In this document: positions 1-7,649 of the stretch, one piece after another
How positions within the stretch are numbered: position 1 is the stretch's first letter
Layout of the letters: every line of letters starts with the position of its first letter
Origin: JBBATK01 sp044228685
Lineage (GTDB): Bacteria; Bacteroidota; Ignavibacteria; Kapaibacteriales; NICIL-2
Assembly (NCBI GenBank): GCA_044228685.1
Contig: JBGAUL010000002.1
Coordinates: 62,001-126,000 of the forward strand
Reading direction: 5' to 3'
DNA length: 64,000 nt
Program-made: the position numbers and the translations under genes
The notes under the pieces: model-generated
The model's database searches: none
The model's input: the letters and a program-made list of their open reading frames with translations, nothing else
Told to the model about the DNA's origin: nothing

Positions 1-2
1 AT

Positions 3-110
3 CTCAGCGCTTACTCGACTAAAGAATCCTACGAGTCTTCGCAAGCTGCAAATGGCGGAGATCTCTTCTATTTCGACAGTGTCCGTCTGCTCGTTGCTAA
101 GTCATGGTAA
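3..110 (+). CDS. nosL: C-terminal end of a NosL-like protein (5' cut by window edge)
   Basis: An open frame enters from the left edge and stops at 108-110, leaving about 35 codons. The tail contains NGGDLFYFDSVRLLVAKSW, which resembles the C-terminus of NosL copper-chaperone lipoproteins (a GG followed by a hydrophobic/FD segment). Its last 7 bases overlap the nosD start at 104, the tight coupling usual in nos clusters. NosL delivers copper for the Cu-Z site of N2O reductase NosZ in the periplasm. The identification rests on this short tail and on position just before nosD, so it could be another nos accessory protein. Confidence 0.5.
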   Translation, partial: LSAYSTKESYESSQAANGGDLFYFDSVRLLVAKSW

Positions 111-1390
111 AAACAGTTCACCATATCGCAGCTTCTGTTCAATCACGCTTCTGTGTTTTGACGCTTCTAGCATTTGTGTTGTTCTTCGCAGCAGCCCAAG
201 TACAAGGCAGACAAATCGAAGTGTATCCAAGCTCAGCACGACCAATACATGCGGCTTTGGAGCAAGCGACGAATGGTGATTCGATTCATATACATGATGG
301 ACTCTACAGCGAAGGACAAATTCATATTCAAAAATCCGTGTGTCTGTGGGGTTCACATCAAAGCGTTATTGATGGTGGCGACAGTGTTGAGATTATCGTT
401 ATCTCCACTAATGATGTCACCATACACGGACTCACAATTCAAAACACAGGAAACAGTTATGTGCACGAGCGAGCTGCAATTCGTTTGGAGTTCGCTCAGC
501 ACTGCTGTATTGAAAACAACAATATTCTACTGGCCAGCTACGGAGTGTATTCAGGTAAATGTCAATCCAACATTATCCGCAACAATCTCATTCGTTCCAA
601 CGCGCTGAGTGAAAGCGCCTCGGGAAATGGAATTCATTGCTGGTATTGTCAGGACTACGTGATTGAGAACAATCACGTCGAGCAACATCGCGACGGCATC
701 TACTTGGAGTTTACAACCGGCACGCAGGTGAGAAACAACGAGAGCAATGGCAACATGCGCTATGGATTGCACTTCATGTTCTCGCATCACAACGGTTACT
801 ACTACAATCACTTCCATCACAACGGATCCGGAGTAGCGGTCATGTACACGAACAACGTTGAAATGATCGGCAACGTCTTCGAGAACAATCTCGGCGACGC
901 TAGCTATGGTCTGTTGTTGAAGGAAATCACCGGCGGCACAATTCGCAATAACATCTTCCGCAGCAACACTGCCGGCATCTATGCAGAGAGCGGTGGAAGT
1001 TTGTTGATCGAGCACAACTCATTCGAGTCGAATGGTTGGGCTCTGCGATTGATGGCGAATTCAACTGACAATCACATCGACAGCAACAACTTTCTCTCGA
1101 ACAGTTTTGATGTCGCGACGAATAATTACTCAGTATACAGTTCTTTTAATGGGAACTATTGGGATAAGTATAGTGGCTATGACATTGACAAGAATGGCGT
1201 TGGCGACGTTCCCTTTCGTCCGGTGCGCCTCTTCTCCACCATCGTCGAGCAAAACGCTCCTGCCATGGTGCTGCTTCACAGCTTCTTTGTATCGCTCCTG
1301 GATTTGGCTGAGAGCATTTTTCCAACAGTGACGCCATCCGGCATGCAAGATGTAGCACCGGTGATGCATCCTTTTCTTTTGCACTCATGA
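104..1390 (+). CDS. nosD: NosD, periplasmic copper-maturation protein for N2O reductase
   Basis: The 428-residue product starts with a hydrophobic signal segment (about residues 15-35, ending AAAQVQG). It continues as a right-handed parallel beta-helix of CASH/NosD type, with many N-rich rungs such as NNNILL, RNNLIRSN and IRNNIFRSN between about residues 60 and 370. NosD binds the NosFY ABC complex and takes part in assembling the tetranuclear Cu-Z centre of NosZ in the periplasm. Length is normal for the family. The gene overlaps the upstream frame by 7 bases and nosF by 4 (ATGA), so it sits inside a translationally coupled nos operon. The nearby GWALRLMANS and NGNYWDKYSGYD motifs are typical of NosD C-terminal repeats. 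Start chosen at the first ATG, which keeps the whole signal peptide. Confidence 0.93.
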   Translation: MVKTVHHIAASVQSRFCVLTLLAFVLFFAAAQVQGRQIEVYPSSARPIHAALEQATNGDSIHIHDGLYSEGQIHIQKSVCLWGSHQSVIDGGDSVEIIVISTNDVTIHGLTIQNTGNSYVHERAAIRLEFAQHCCIENNNILLASYGVYSGKCQSNIIRNNLIRSNALSESASGNGIHCWYCQDYVIENNHVEQHRDGIYLEFTTGTQVRNNESNGNMRYGLHFMFSHHNGYYYNHFHHNGSGVAVMYTNNVEMIGNVFENNLGDASYGLLLKEITGGTIRNNIFRSNTAGIYAESGGSLLIEHNSFESNGWALRLMANSTDNHIDSNNFLSNSFDVATNNYSVYSSFNGNYWDKYSGYDIDKNGVGDVPFRPVRLFSTIVEQNAPAMVLLHSFFVSLLDLAESIFPTVTPSGMQDVAPVMHPFLLHS

Positions 1391-2109
1391 TCAACATCAA
1401 CACCATTTCCAAGAGCTATGGTCGCCTTCCGGTTTTGCGTGAGGTCAGTATGAACTTCGCGCCCGGACGCTGCACGGCTCTGCTTGGACCAAATGGTTCA
1501 GGCAAGACGACGCTTATCAAAAGCATTCTGGGTTTGGTGCGTGCAGATAGCGGCGATGTGCTGGTGAACGCGATTAACGTCAGTAGCAATTGGTCCTATC
1601 GTTCACTCATCGGATACATGCCGCAAATCGCACGCTACCCTGACAACCTCAGCGTGCAAGAGCTCTTGGACATGATTGCCCAAGTCCGTCAAGAAGAAGC
1701 CCTACGCATGCAAGAGTTGATCGATGTTTTCGAGCTCCGCGCGCATCTGGACAAATCCATGAAATCGCTTTCCGGCGGTACGCGCCAGAAAGTAAGTGCG
1801 GTGGCTGCACTTATGTTTGATGTGCCGGTGCTGATTCTAGATGAACCAACCGCCGGACTCGATCCGCTCATGGCTCGACGTCTCAAGGATGTAATTCAGG
1901 TAGAGAAGAGCAAGGGCAGAACGATTATTCTGACAACGCACATTCTTGCGGAGATCGAAGAGTTAGCGGACGACATCGCCTTTCTGCTCGAAGGACAGCT
2001 GCTCTTCCACGGAACGCGCGAAGAGTTGTTATCTGTAACCGGTCAAACACAATTCGAACGTGCTGTCGCTGCACTACAGGAATTACCATCGCTTCGGAGG
2101 GCAGCATGA
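1387..2109 (+). CDS. nosF: NosF, ABC-transporter ATPase for N2O reductase maturation
   Basis: A 240-residue ABC ATPase. Walker A is GPNGSGKT (residues 34-41), the Q-loop lies in GYMPQIARYP, the signature is LSGGTRQK, Walker B is VLILDEPTAGLD and the H-loop is TTHIL. NosF energises the NosDFY complex at the inner membrane, which supplies what NosZ needs to build its copper-sulfide centre. The start overlaps the nosD stop (ATGA, 1387-1390) and the stop overlaps the nosY start (ATGA, 2106-2109). Gene order nosD-nosF-nosY is the conserved one and separates this ATPase from generic ABC exporters. Confidence 0.93.
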   Translation: MININTISKSYGRLPVLREVSMNFAPGRCTALLGPNGSGKTTLIKSILGLVRADSGDVLVNAINVSSNWSYRSLIGYMPQIARYPDNLSVQELLDMIAQVRQEEALRMQELIDVFELRAHLDKSMKSLSGGTRQKVSAVAALMFDVPVLILDEPTAGLDPLMARRLKDVIQVEKSKGRTIILTTHILAEIEELADDIAFLLEGQLLFHGTREELLSVTGQTQFERAVAALQELPSLRRAA

Positions 2110-2963
2110 ACGAGTCACTTGCATTGAGTCAGAATCTGTCAATGAGCACACAACACAGCATGAAGAAAAAGTCTGACACACTCGACACGCTGCTCAAAGT
2201 TGAACTGCGCAATACAATCCGCAGCAAATGGATCATCGTGTACTTCGCATTCTTTATGGTGCTGAGTGAAGGACTGTTTCGATTCACCGGTTTAACCGAC
2301 AAAGTCTTCGTCACGCTCATGAGCGTCATGATCGTCGTTACTCCCCTCATCAGCATCATGTTCAGCGTCATGCAGGTCTACAACTCTCGCGAGTTCACCG
2401 AAATGCTGCTGTCACAACCTGTGCCGCGCGGCACCGTCTTTTTCTCCTCCTTCTTGTCGACCGTGCTCCCGCTCATGCTCTGCTTCTGCGGAGGCGCAGG
2501 CATACCACTATTCCTGCACTCTCTGGGTGATCCATCCATGGTAAAGCGCAGTGCGCTGCTCTTGCTCAACGGCGGACTTCTGACCTGTTCCTTCAGCGCT
2601 ATTGCCTTTGCTATCAGCACGAAAATCGAAGAGCGCTCCAAGGGATTTGGTGCAGCGTTGATGGTTTGGTTTTTCAGCTCGGTGGTGTATGACGGACTCT
2701 TTCTCTTTCTGCTCTACGCCTTCAGCGATTATCCAACAGAACGCTTTGCACTCATCATGAGCTTTATCAATCCCATTGATCTCTCACGCATCACTCTCTC
2801 GCTCTTGCTTGATCAATCAGCATTGATGGGATACACCGGCGCTATCTACAAGAATTTCTTTGGAAGCTGGGAAGGTATGGCTATTGCGATGGGAGTGCTG
2901 ACACTGTGGGCGGTTGTACCGGTTCTGATTGCACGTCGCACTTTTCTTCGTAAAGATTTTTAA
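2106..2963 (+). CDS. nosY: NosY, ABC-transporter permease of the NosDFY complex
   Basis: A 285-residue membrane protein with about six hydrophobic segments. The first follows the N-terminal KVELRNTIRSKW region, and the last ends near the C-terminal RRTFLRKDF. The segment FINPIDLSRITLSLLLD followed by SALMGYTGAIYKNFFG is a NosY hallmark. It forms the inner-membrane channel of the NosDFY complex that NosF powers. Coupled to nosF by an ATGA overlap. The first about 25 residues are polar and poorly conserved-looking, so an internal ATG (near 2142 or 2160) could be the true start. The overlap favours 2106. Confidence 0.92.
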   Translation: MNESLALSQNLSMSTQHSMKKKSDTLDTLLKVELRNTIRSKWIIVYFAFFMVLSEGLFRFTGLTDKVFVTLMSVMIVVTPLISIMFSVMQVYNSREFTEMLLSQPVPRGTVFFSSFLSTVLPLMLCFCGGAGIPLFLHSLGDPSMVKRSALLLLNGGLLTCSFSAIAFAISTKIEERSKGFGAALMVWFFSSVVYDGLFLFLLYAFSDYPTERFALIMSFINPIDLSRITLSLLLDQSALMGYTGAIYKNFFGSWEGMAIAMGVLTLWAVVPVLIARRTFLRKDF

Positions 2964-2990
2964 TACACCGACACCATCCGGAGTTCAATC

Positions 2991-3797
2991 ATGCATCGTT
3001 TATTGTCAATCGCCTTCATTACTGTTTTCGGCATTCTCAGTTCTGTGCTGTTCAGCTCATGCTCGCACACCACTGAACCATCGATGCAGATCGCAAAAGT
3101 CAAAGTTGCCGAACGTGTTGATGGTGACACGCGCATTGAGGTTTATGCTGATGCTCCATTGAGTGCAGGCTACAACAAGATTTATGTACGGGCATTTTGT
3201 TTGTGTGACGGCTCTATTCTGCGCGACGCTCACGTGGAGATCATGGCAGAGATGAACATGTCCGGTGGTACGCACAATGCTCCAAACGAAGATCCGCTCT
3301 CTACCACACCGAATGCCGAAGGATTATTTGAAGGCGCGGTGGTTTGTACGATGGCCGAGATTGAGCATCAAGATTGGACATTGCACATTGGATTGCACAA
3401 TCACAAGACCGACACAGAGCATGAGTTTATGATTCCGGTGAGCGTACAGAGTTCAACGAATCTCTGTTCCTTTCGAGGCACTGACGGTAACGAATACTAC
3501 TGTGTGCTCTATGTGCCGAATGGCTGTCATAGCGGCATGAACGACTGCAGAGTTTATGTCTATCGTCGTAGTTCTGAAACAGAGGTACTGGCGACCGACG
3601 AATTGAGTTTGCAAATGAGTCCCACAATGCTCAGCATGGGACACGGTTCGGGCGGCAATGTTCAGCCTACAGCTTCAGGCAATGGTCGTTATGATTGTCG
3701 CGCAAACCTCAGTATGTCCGGAACGTGGAAGCTCCACTTCACCCTTAGTTCTCACAATCAGCTACTTGGTTCAGTAGACTTTCTGCTCAGCATTTGA
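2991..3797 (+). CDS. Met/His-rich secreted lipoprotein in the nos operon (YtkA-like?)
   Basis: A 268-residue predicted lipoprotein with a signal segment ending LFSSC (lipid-acceptor Cys24). It has potential metal ligands in the cluster EIMAEMNMSGGTHNAPNEDP and later HIGLHNHKTDTEHEF. The C-terminal half has a MSGTWKLHF segment resembling the end of YtkA-like/FixH-like beta domains found in copper-handling periplasmic proteins. It lies 27 bp after nosY and 27 bp before an NnrS gene, so it is probably part of the same transcript. Inference: an accessory copper-binding or copper-donor protein for N2O/NO metabolism. I do not recognise it as a named Nos protein. The Met/His cluster is directly visible, but the function is not. 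Confidence 0.75.
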   Translation: MHRLLSIAFITVFGILSSVLFSSCSHTTEPSMQIAKVKVAERVDGDTRIEVYADAPLSAGYNKIYVRAFCLCDGSILRDAHVEIMAEMNMSGGTHNAPNEDPLSTTPNAEGLFEGAVVCTMAEIEHQDWTLHIGLHNHKTDTEHEFMIPVSVQSSTNLCSFRGTDGNEYYCVLYVPNGCHSGMNDCRVYVYRRSSETEVLATDELSLQMSPTMLSMGHGSGGNVQPTASGNGRYDCRANLSMSGTWKLHFTLSSHNQLLGSVDFLLSI

Positions 3798-3824
3798 AAG
3801 CTCACTGAATTCGGTAGCACTCCA

Positions 3825-5075
3825 ATGTCTCAAACAGCACCCACATCCACCACCTTCCACGCACTTCTGGAACGTCCGGTCGAAGCATATCGTTATCTCT
3901 TTGCCATCGGCGCCGTGTATTCAGTTGTGGGTACGGTGATGTGGATCATGTTTGCGCTGCAAATGATTTCCTATCCAGGGACCTTGCATCCGATGGTGAT
4001 GAGCGGCGGCTTTCTGTTGAGCTTTGCCTATGGTTTTCTATGGACGGCACTTCCGCGCTTTACGCAATCGGCTGTTCCAAGCTTTCGAGAACTCAGTCCA
4101 CTGCTCGCCGCACAAATCATCGGCCTCGGCAGCGCTGCATGCGGTGAAGAAGTTCTCAGTCTGCTTTGCTTTTTAGTCGCCAACCTCCTCACGGTTCGCT
4201 TCGCGATAACTCGCTTCCGCACACGCAAGAACAATCCGCCGGATTCATTCTTCTTCGTCGGCATTGCTTTGATCCTTGGCGGCCTAAGCATCGCAACCTT
4301 AATCGTATCGCGCTTCATTGAACTTCCGATGCCGCTCGTGATAGCGGCGAGAGTGTTCTTCTTGCGCGACATGATTTTCTTCATGGTTTTAGGAGTTGGC
4401 TTCCGACTTATTCCTGCAATACTCGGTGTGGCAGCACCGCAGAAGCTGGAAGTGGTGCAAGCAAATCCGTCTCTCACGACTAAGCTGAGTCGCACTCTTA
4501 ACTCACACGCGTGGAATGCACTGATCCTCATTCTCTTCGCCTTCTCACTCATCGCAGAAAGCTTTGGTGAAATTCGTGTAGCAGCAGCTTGTACTTTCTT
4601 GGCTTGTGTGCTTGCCATTCTCCGCGGATTTCAATGGCGTTCGATGCCGACGTGGTCAAATCGTCTGGCGTGGTTTGTGTGGATGTCGGTTGCCTTCATG
4701 AACGCCGGACCAGCCGCTGTGCTTGTGTTTCCGATCTATGCTGTGCACTTGTGGCATCTCAGTTTCATTGGCGGACTTGGTTTAATGACGCTGATGGTGG
4801 CAACGCGAGTTGCTGTGTCGCATAGCGGAGAGTACAAGCCCTACGTCGAAGAGCGACGTCGCTTTGTTCCTTGGATTGGAATCATCATCCTCATCACCGC
4901 TCTCACCAGAGCCTCAATCGCATGGACGCCGCAGCAAGCAACAACGCACTACGTGTATGCGGCTTGCTTCTGGCTGATATCAATCGGCATATGGTTCGTG
5001 TACTTTTTGCGCTACACTATTCCGGCAGAGCGACGAGTTATAGCCGCTCTTCAACAAACTGTCGTTGCACTCTAA
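3825..5075 (+). CDS. nnrS: NnrS family haem/copper membrane protein
   Basis: A 416-residue polytopic protein with about 12 hydrophobic segments. The motif HPMVMSGGFLLSFAYGF followed by WTALPRF is the NnrS-type N-terminal signature (HAHxMxxGF... in other members). Later segments include FFMVLGVGFRLIPAILG and HLWHLSFIGGLGLMTLMVATRV, with the membrane histidines typical of the family. NnrS proteins are linked to nitric-oxide stress protection in denitrifiers. Position directly after nosDFY and the Met/His lipoprotein supports a role in handling NO or N2O respiration by-products. The N-terminal about 20 residues are cytoplasmic and polar. Length is normal for the family. Confidence 0.87.
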   Translation: MSQTAPTSTTFHALLERPVEAYRYLFAIGAVYSVVGTVMWIMFALQMISYPGTLHPMVMSGGFLLSFAYGFLWTALPRFTQSAVPSFRELSPLLAAQIIGLGSAACGEEVLSLLCFLVANLLTVRFAITRFRTRKNNPPDSFFFVGIALILGGLSIATLIVSRFIELPMPLVIAARVFFLRDMIFFMVLGVGFRLIPAILGVAAPQKLEVVQANPSLTTKLSRTLNSHAWNALILILFAFSLIAESFGEIRVAAACTFLACVLAILRGFQWRSMPTWSNRLAWFVWMSVAFMNAGPAAVLVFPIYAVHLWHLSFIGGLGLMTLMVATRVAVSHSGEYKPYVEERRRFVPWIGIIILITALTRASIAWTPQQATTHYVYAACFWLISIGIWFVYFLRYTIPAERRVIAALQQTVVAL

Positions 5076-5143
5076 GAATTGACACAATGATCATCACCAA
5101 TCTCTAACACTTCTTTCCTTCATAATTCATCACGGGGTACTCT

Positions 5144-5689
5144 ATGAAATCACTACTTGTAAGTCTCGCTATCAGTGGCACATTATTCTGCGTGTCATGT
5201 TCCAAGGAAGCACCAAAGACGGAAACTGAGGGATTGTCCGGAGGCGCAGGACAAGCGGCCGTTGAGGACACATCTTCAGCCAAGGATATCGTCAAGGTTG
5301 CCGTCGGATCCAAAGATCACAGCACACTCGTCGCTGCAGTCAAAGCTGCCGATCTTGTAAACTCTCTCTCCAACGCCGGTCCTTTCACCGTCTTCGCTCC
5401 TGTAAACGCAGCCTTTGATAAACTCCCCAAGGGAACAGTTGAGGATTTGCTCAAACCTGAGAACAAAGGAAAACTTGAAGACATTCTGCAGCACCACGTT
5501 GCTGTGGCAGTCTATGAAGCAGATGCACTTCGAGATGGACAAGTCATGAACATGGTTGACGGCAACATCGTCACCTTCCATCGCAAAGACGGCGCACTGT
5601 TTATCGACGATGCCAAGGTTGTAGCATCAGTTCGCGCTTCCAACGGCATCATCCACGTCATCGATGCTGTTGTCTTGCCAAAGAAATAA
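5144..5689 (+). CDS. Fasciclin (FAS1) domain lipoprotein
   Basis: A 181-residue secreted protein. The signal segment MKSLLVSLAISGTLFC is followed by VSCSKE, a likely lipid-modified Cys. One FAS1 domain fills about residues 48-180, with the conserved GPFTVFAPVNAAFDKLP block and the C-terminal SNGIIHVIDAVVLPKK (H2 region). FAS1 domains mediate adhesion or protein contacts outside the cytoplasm. In bacteria such single-domain lipoproteins are common and poorly defined. The linker between lipid anchor and domain is rich in Glu/Gly/Ser. A GGGG tract nine bases before the ATG may serve as ribosome-binding site. A strong terminator follows at 5719-5754, so the gene ends its transcript. Confidence 0.9.
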   Translation: MKSLLVSLAISGTLFCVSCSKEAPKTETEGLSGGAGQAAVEDTSSAKDIVKVAVGSKDHSTLVAAVKAADLVNSLSNAGPFTVFAPVNAAFDKLPKGTVEDLLKPENKGKLEDILQHHVAVAVYEADALRDGQVMNMVDGNIVTFHRKDGALFIDDAKVVASVRASNGIIHVIDAVVLPKK

Positions 5690-5718
5690 CGATTGAGTCT
5701 CGCTTCACTGCGATTTCC

Positions 5719-5754
5719 GAGGGATATGCTGTTGCATATCCCTCTTTGTTTTTT
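5719..5754 (+). terminator. Rho-independent terminator after the FAS1 gene
   Basis: A perfect 10-bp stem (GAGGGATATG / CATATCCCTC) with a 6-base loop is followed by TTTGTTTTTT. It starts 30 bases after the FAS1 stop codon. Because the open frame of the next gene runs back through this hairpin, the true start of that gene must lie downstream (5840). Confidence 0.93.
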
Positions 5755-5839
5755 CTGCAGATCTGTCCTAGTTTGGATAGCGAATTACTCCAATAGTCTC
5801 GCTCAATCAGCTCATACTACTCACTCACTTTTTCATACA

Positions 5840-6724
5840 ATGGCAGAAGCAGATCAAGCATTACCGGCAATTGGCAGTTTGTGGAACTACGCGAAGCCTC
5901 AGCTGAGTCGCGAACGCTTTATGGAGGTCGTTGCAACACACGACCTAAGCCAGCATCCCGACTACGCCTTACAAATCCAAACTCAAATTGCAAGAACGCA
6001 TAGTCTGGAAGGCACCTTCGACCTCGCGCACGATATTCTTGACAAAGTGCAAGCGGAGCTCAAAGACGAGTTCGCCATTGCTCGTGTTAGATATCTACTT
6101 GAGCGTGGACGCTGCTTCAATTCGGCTGGACGTCCGGCCGAGGCACTCCCTCTCTTCGAAGAGGCAGCAAGCGTGGCAGAGTCAGCACAAGATTGGCGTC
6201 TAGCCATCGATGCCGTGCACATGGTAGCAATAGCCGCACCCACCCAAGCCGAGAAAATCGCTCAGAACATTCGTGGTTTGGAGATGGTGAAGGCACATCC
6301 CGAGCAAGAAGGGTGGTTGTGGGCTTTGTATAACAATCTTGGCGAAGAATACATGGTGGCCGGCGAATATGAAAAGGCGCACGAGACTTTTCAGAAGCTC
6401 TTGGCATTTCAAATCGAAAACCAAGGCAATGCAGATATGTACACTTTGAAGGATGATGCCAAGGCGCTGCGACTCATGGGACGTCCGGCGCAATCCAACG
6501 ATCAAATGCAAACGGTGCTGCAGCACCTGCTCAACGAACACCAAGATGACGGCTGGATACGCGAAGAAATCGCCGAGGCTCTTCTTGCCATGGGTCGCGC
6601 ACAGGAAGCACATCCGCACTTCGTTCGCGCTCATGAGATGCTGTCTAACGATCCTTATTGTCAGAAACACGCAAAGGCAAAGCTGGAGCGTCTGGCTCAG
6701 ATGGCAGCGCAGAAGCCTGAATAG
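5840..6724 (+). CDS. TPR-repeat protein, cytoplasmic, function unknown
   Basis: A 294-residue protein made almost wholly of helical tetratricopeptide-like repeats. Visible units include NNLGEEYMVAGEYEKAHETF (about residue 165 on), EEIAEALLAMGRAQEAHPHF and YLLERGRCFNSAGRPAEALP. No signal peptide or membrane segment is seen from this start. The frame stays open up to 5693, but that region contains the preceding gene's terminator, so the ATG at 5840 (MAEADQALPAIGS) is the sensible start. TPR arrays bind partner proteins, and nothing here identifies the partner. It is probably monocistronic: a terminator precedes it and another follows at 6745. Confidence 0.8.
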   Translation: MAEADQALPAIGSLWNYAKPQLSRERFMEVVATHDLSQHPDYALQIQTQIARTHSLEGTFDLAHDILDKVQAELKDEFAIARVRYLLERGRCFNSAGRPAEALPLFEEAASVAESAQDWRLAIDAVHMVAIAAPTQAEKIAQNIRGLEMVKAHPEQEGWLWALYNNLGEEYMVAGEYEKAHETFQKLLAFQIENQGNADMYTLKDDAKALRLMGRPAQSNDQMQTVLQHLLNEHQDDGWIREEIAEALLAMGRAQEAHPHFVRAHEMLSNDPYCQKHAKAKLERLAQMAAQKPE

Positions 6725-6744
6725 ACAAAACACAGACTCATGAT

Positions 6745-6786
6745 CCACAGCCCTCGAGAATATTTTCTTGTGGGCTGTTTTTTTTG
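6745..6786 (+). terminator. Probable Rho-independent terminator after the TPR gene
   Basis: The stem ACAGCCC / GGGCTGT (6747-6753 with 6772-6778), plus an inner AGAA/TTCT pairing, is followed directly by eight T. It lies 20 bases after the TPR gene stop. Confidence 0.85.
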
Positions 6787-6861
6787 AAATCTCCTGTCCA
6801 ATTCCTCCACCCCCATTCGTTATTCGGGAAAGTTTCCATTCACACTTATTCAGGAGTTACA

Positions 6862-7245
6862 ATGACAGGCAAAGAGAACACACTCAATTGGTTCGAGATT
6901 TCGGTCTCTGACATCAAGCGCGCTTCGGCTTTCTACGAGAAAGTATTTGGTATCGAGCTGCAGCAAGCTGAGATGATGGGTATGAAAATGGCGTTTTTCC
7001 CATCAGAAGACATGAACGGCAAGGTAAGTGGTGGCTTGGTTGAGGGTCCGATGCACAAGCCAAGTGCCGACGGCGCTAAGATCTATTTCAACGGCAATCC
7101 TGATCTCGCTGAGCCACTCGCGCGCGTGGAAGCTGCCGGTGGTAAGGTGACAATGCCCAAAACAAAAATCAGTGATGAGATTGGCTTCATGGGCTTTTTC
7201 ATAGATTCGGAAGGCAATGGAGTGGCAATGCACTCCAATAAATAG
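6862..7245 (+). CDS. VOC-superfamily protein (glyoxalase/bleomycin-resistance fold)
   Basis: A 127-residue cytoplasmic protein with the paired beta-alpha-beta-beta-beta units of the vicinal oxygen chelate fold. The N-terminal WFEISVSDIKRASAFYEKVFGIEL is the classic VOC start, and the C-terminal FMGFFIDSEGNGVAMHSN is the classic end. Substrate cannot be told from sequence. The frame is open from 6784, but AGGAG at 6852-6856 points to ATG 6862, and the longer version begins inside the upstream terminator. It is followed after 8 bases by a DGPF/YciI gene and then an ECF sigma gene. VOC and DGPF proteins are frequent neighbours of ECF41/ECF42 sigma factors, so this is likely a regulon member or signalling partner. 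Confidence 0.9.
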   Translation: MTGKENTLNWFEISVSDIKRASAFYEKVFGIELQQAEMMGMKMAFFPSEDMNGKVSGGLVEGPMHKPSADGAKIYFNGNPDLAEPLARVEAAGGKVTMPKTKISDEIGFMGFFIDSEGNGVAMHSNK

Positions 7246-7253
7246 GAGAAACA

Positions 7254-7607
7254 ATGGAAGAATTCTTGTTGATATTTCGACGCGATGCCGTCACTCGCGA
7301 CCAGCAGCTCTCACCCGAACAGATGCAGAATATGATGCGTCCTTGGCAAGATTGGATGGGAAGTCTAGCGGCTCAGAACAAGCTCGTCGATTCGGGAAAT
7401 CGATTGGATACTGAGGGACGAGTGGTGCGACCGGGACGTTTGGTAACAAACGGACCCTACGTCGAAATCAAAGAAGCCATTGGCGGATACATCGTTATTC
7501 GCGCAGCGTCGCTGGACGAGGCGGCCGAGCTCTCCAAGGACTGTCCCATCCTTGCAGTCAACGGCAGCGTTGAGATTCGAGCGCTCATTCCTATGGAATA
7601 TTCCTAA
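7254..7607 (+). CDS. DGPF-domain / YciI-like protein
   Basis: A 117-residue ferredoxin-fold YCII-related protein. It shows the family pattern EEFLLIFRRD at the N-terminus, then TNGPYVEIKEAIGGYIVIRA (the 'DGPF(A/V)E..E..GG' block), then A-S-L-DEAAEL and the end VEIRALIPM. DGPF proteins are the typical genomic partners of ECF42 sigma factors, one of which begins 41 bases downstream. Their biochemical role is uncertain. An AGGAG sits just before the ATG and the upstream VOC gene ends 8 bases earlier, so VOC and DGPF are co-transcribed. The hairpin at 7614-7649 separates it from the sigma gene. Confidence 0.9.
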   Translation: MEEFLLIFRRDAVTRDQQLSPEQMQNMMRPWQDWMGSLAAQNKLVDSGNRLDTEGRVVRPGRLVTNGPYVEIKEAIGGYIVIRAASLDEAAELSKDCPILAVNGSVEIRALIPMEYS

Positions 7608-7613
7608 GCAAAC

Positions 7614-7649
7614 ACAAGGGCTCTTGTTTACAGGAGCCCTCTTGTTTTA
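7614..7649 (+). promoter_or_regulatory. Hairpin between DGPF gene and ECF sigma gene; attenuator or SD-masking stem
   Basis: The stem AGGGCTC (7617-7623) / GAGCCCT (7634-7640) is followed by CTTGTTTTAT, so it can be read as a weak terminator. The 3' arm overlaps the only candidate ribosome-binding site of the sigma gene (AGGAG at 7632-7636, 12 bases before ATG 7649). It may therefore reduce both read-through and translation of the sigma factor. The structure is seen; its use is inference. Confidence 0.55.

Noticed and set aside
551..1015. 154-codon ORF on the minus strand opposite nosD
   Set aside because: Antisense shadow of a clear nosD; low-complexity Val-rich peptide, no ribosome-binding site, no family.
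4028..4618. 196-codon ORF on the minus strand opposite the NnrS gene
   Set aside because: Basic, Arg/Lys/Ala-rich antisense peptide mirroring a membrane protein; typical shadow.
6200..6748. 182-codon ORF on the minus strand opposite the TPR gene
   Set aside because: The plus-strand TPR frame has clear repeats and the minus peptide has none; it also begins inside the terminator hairpin.
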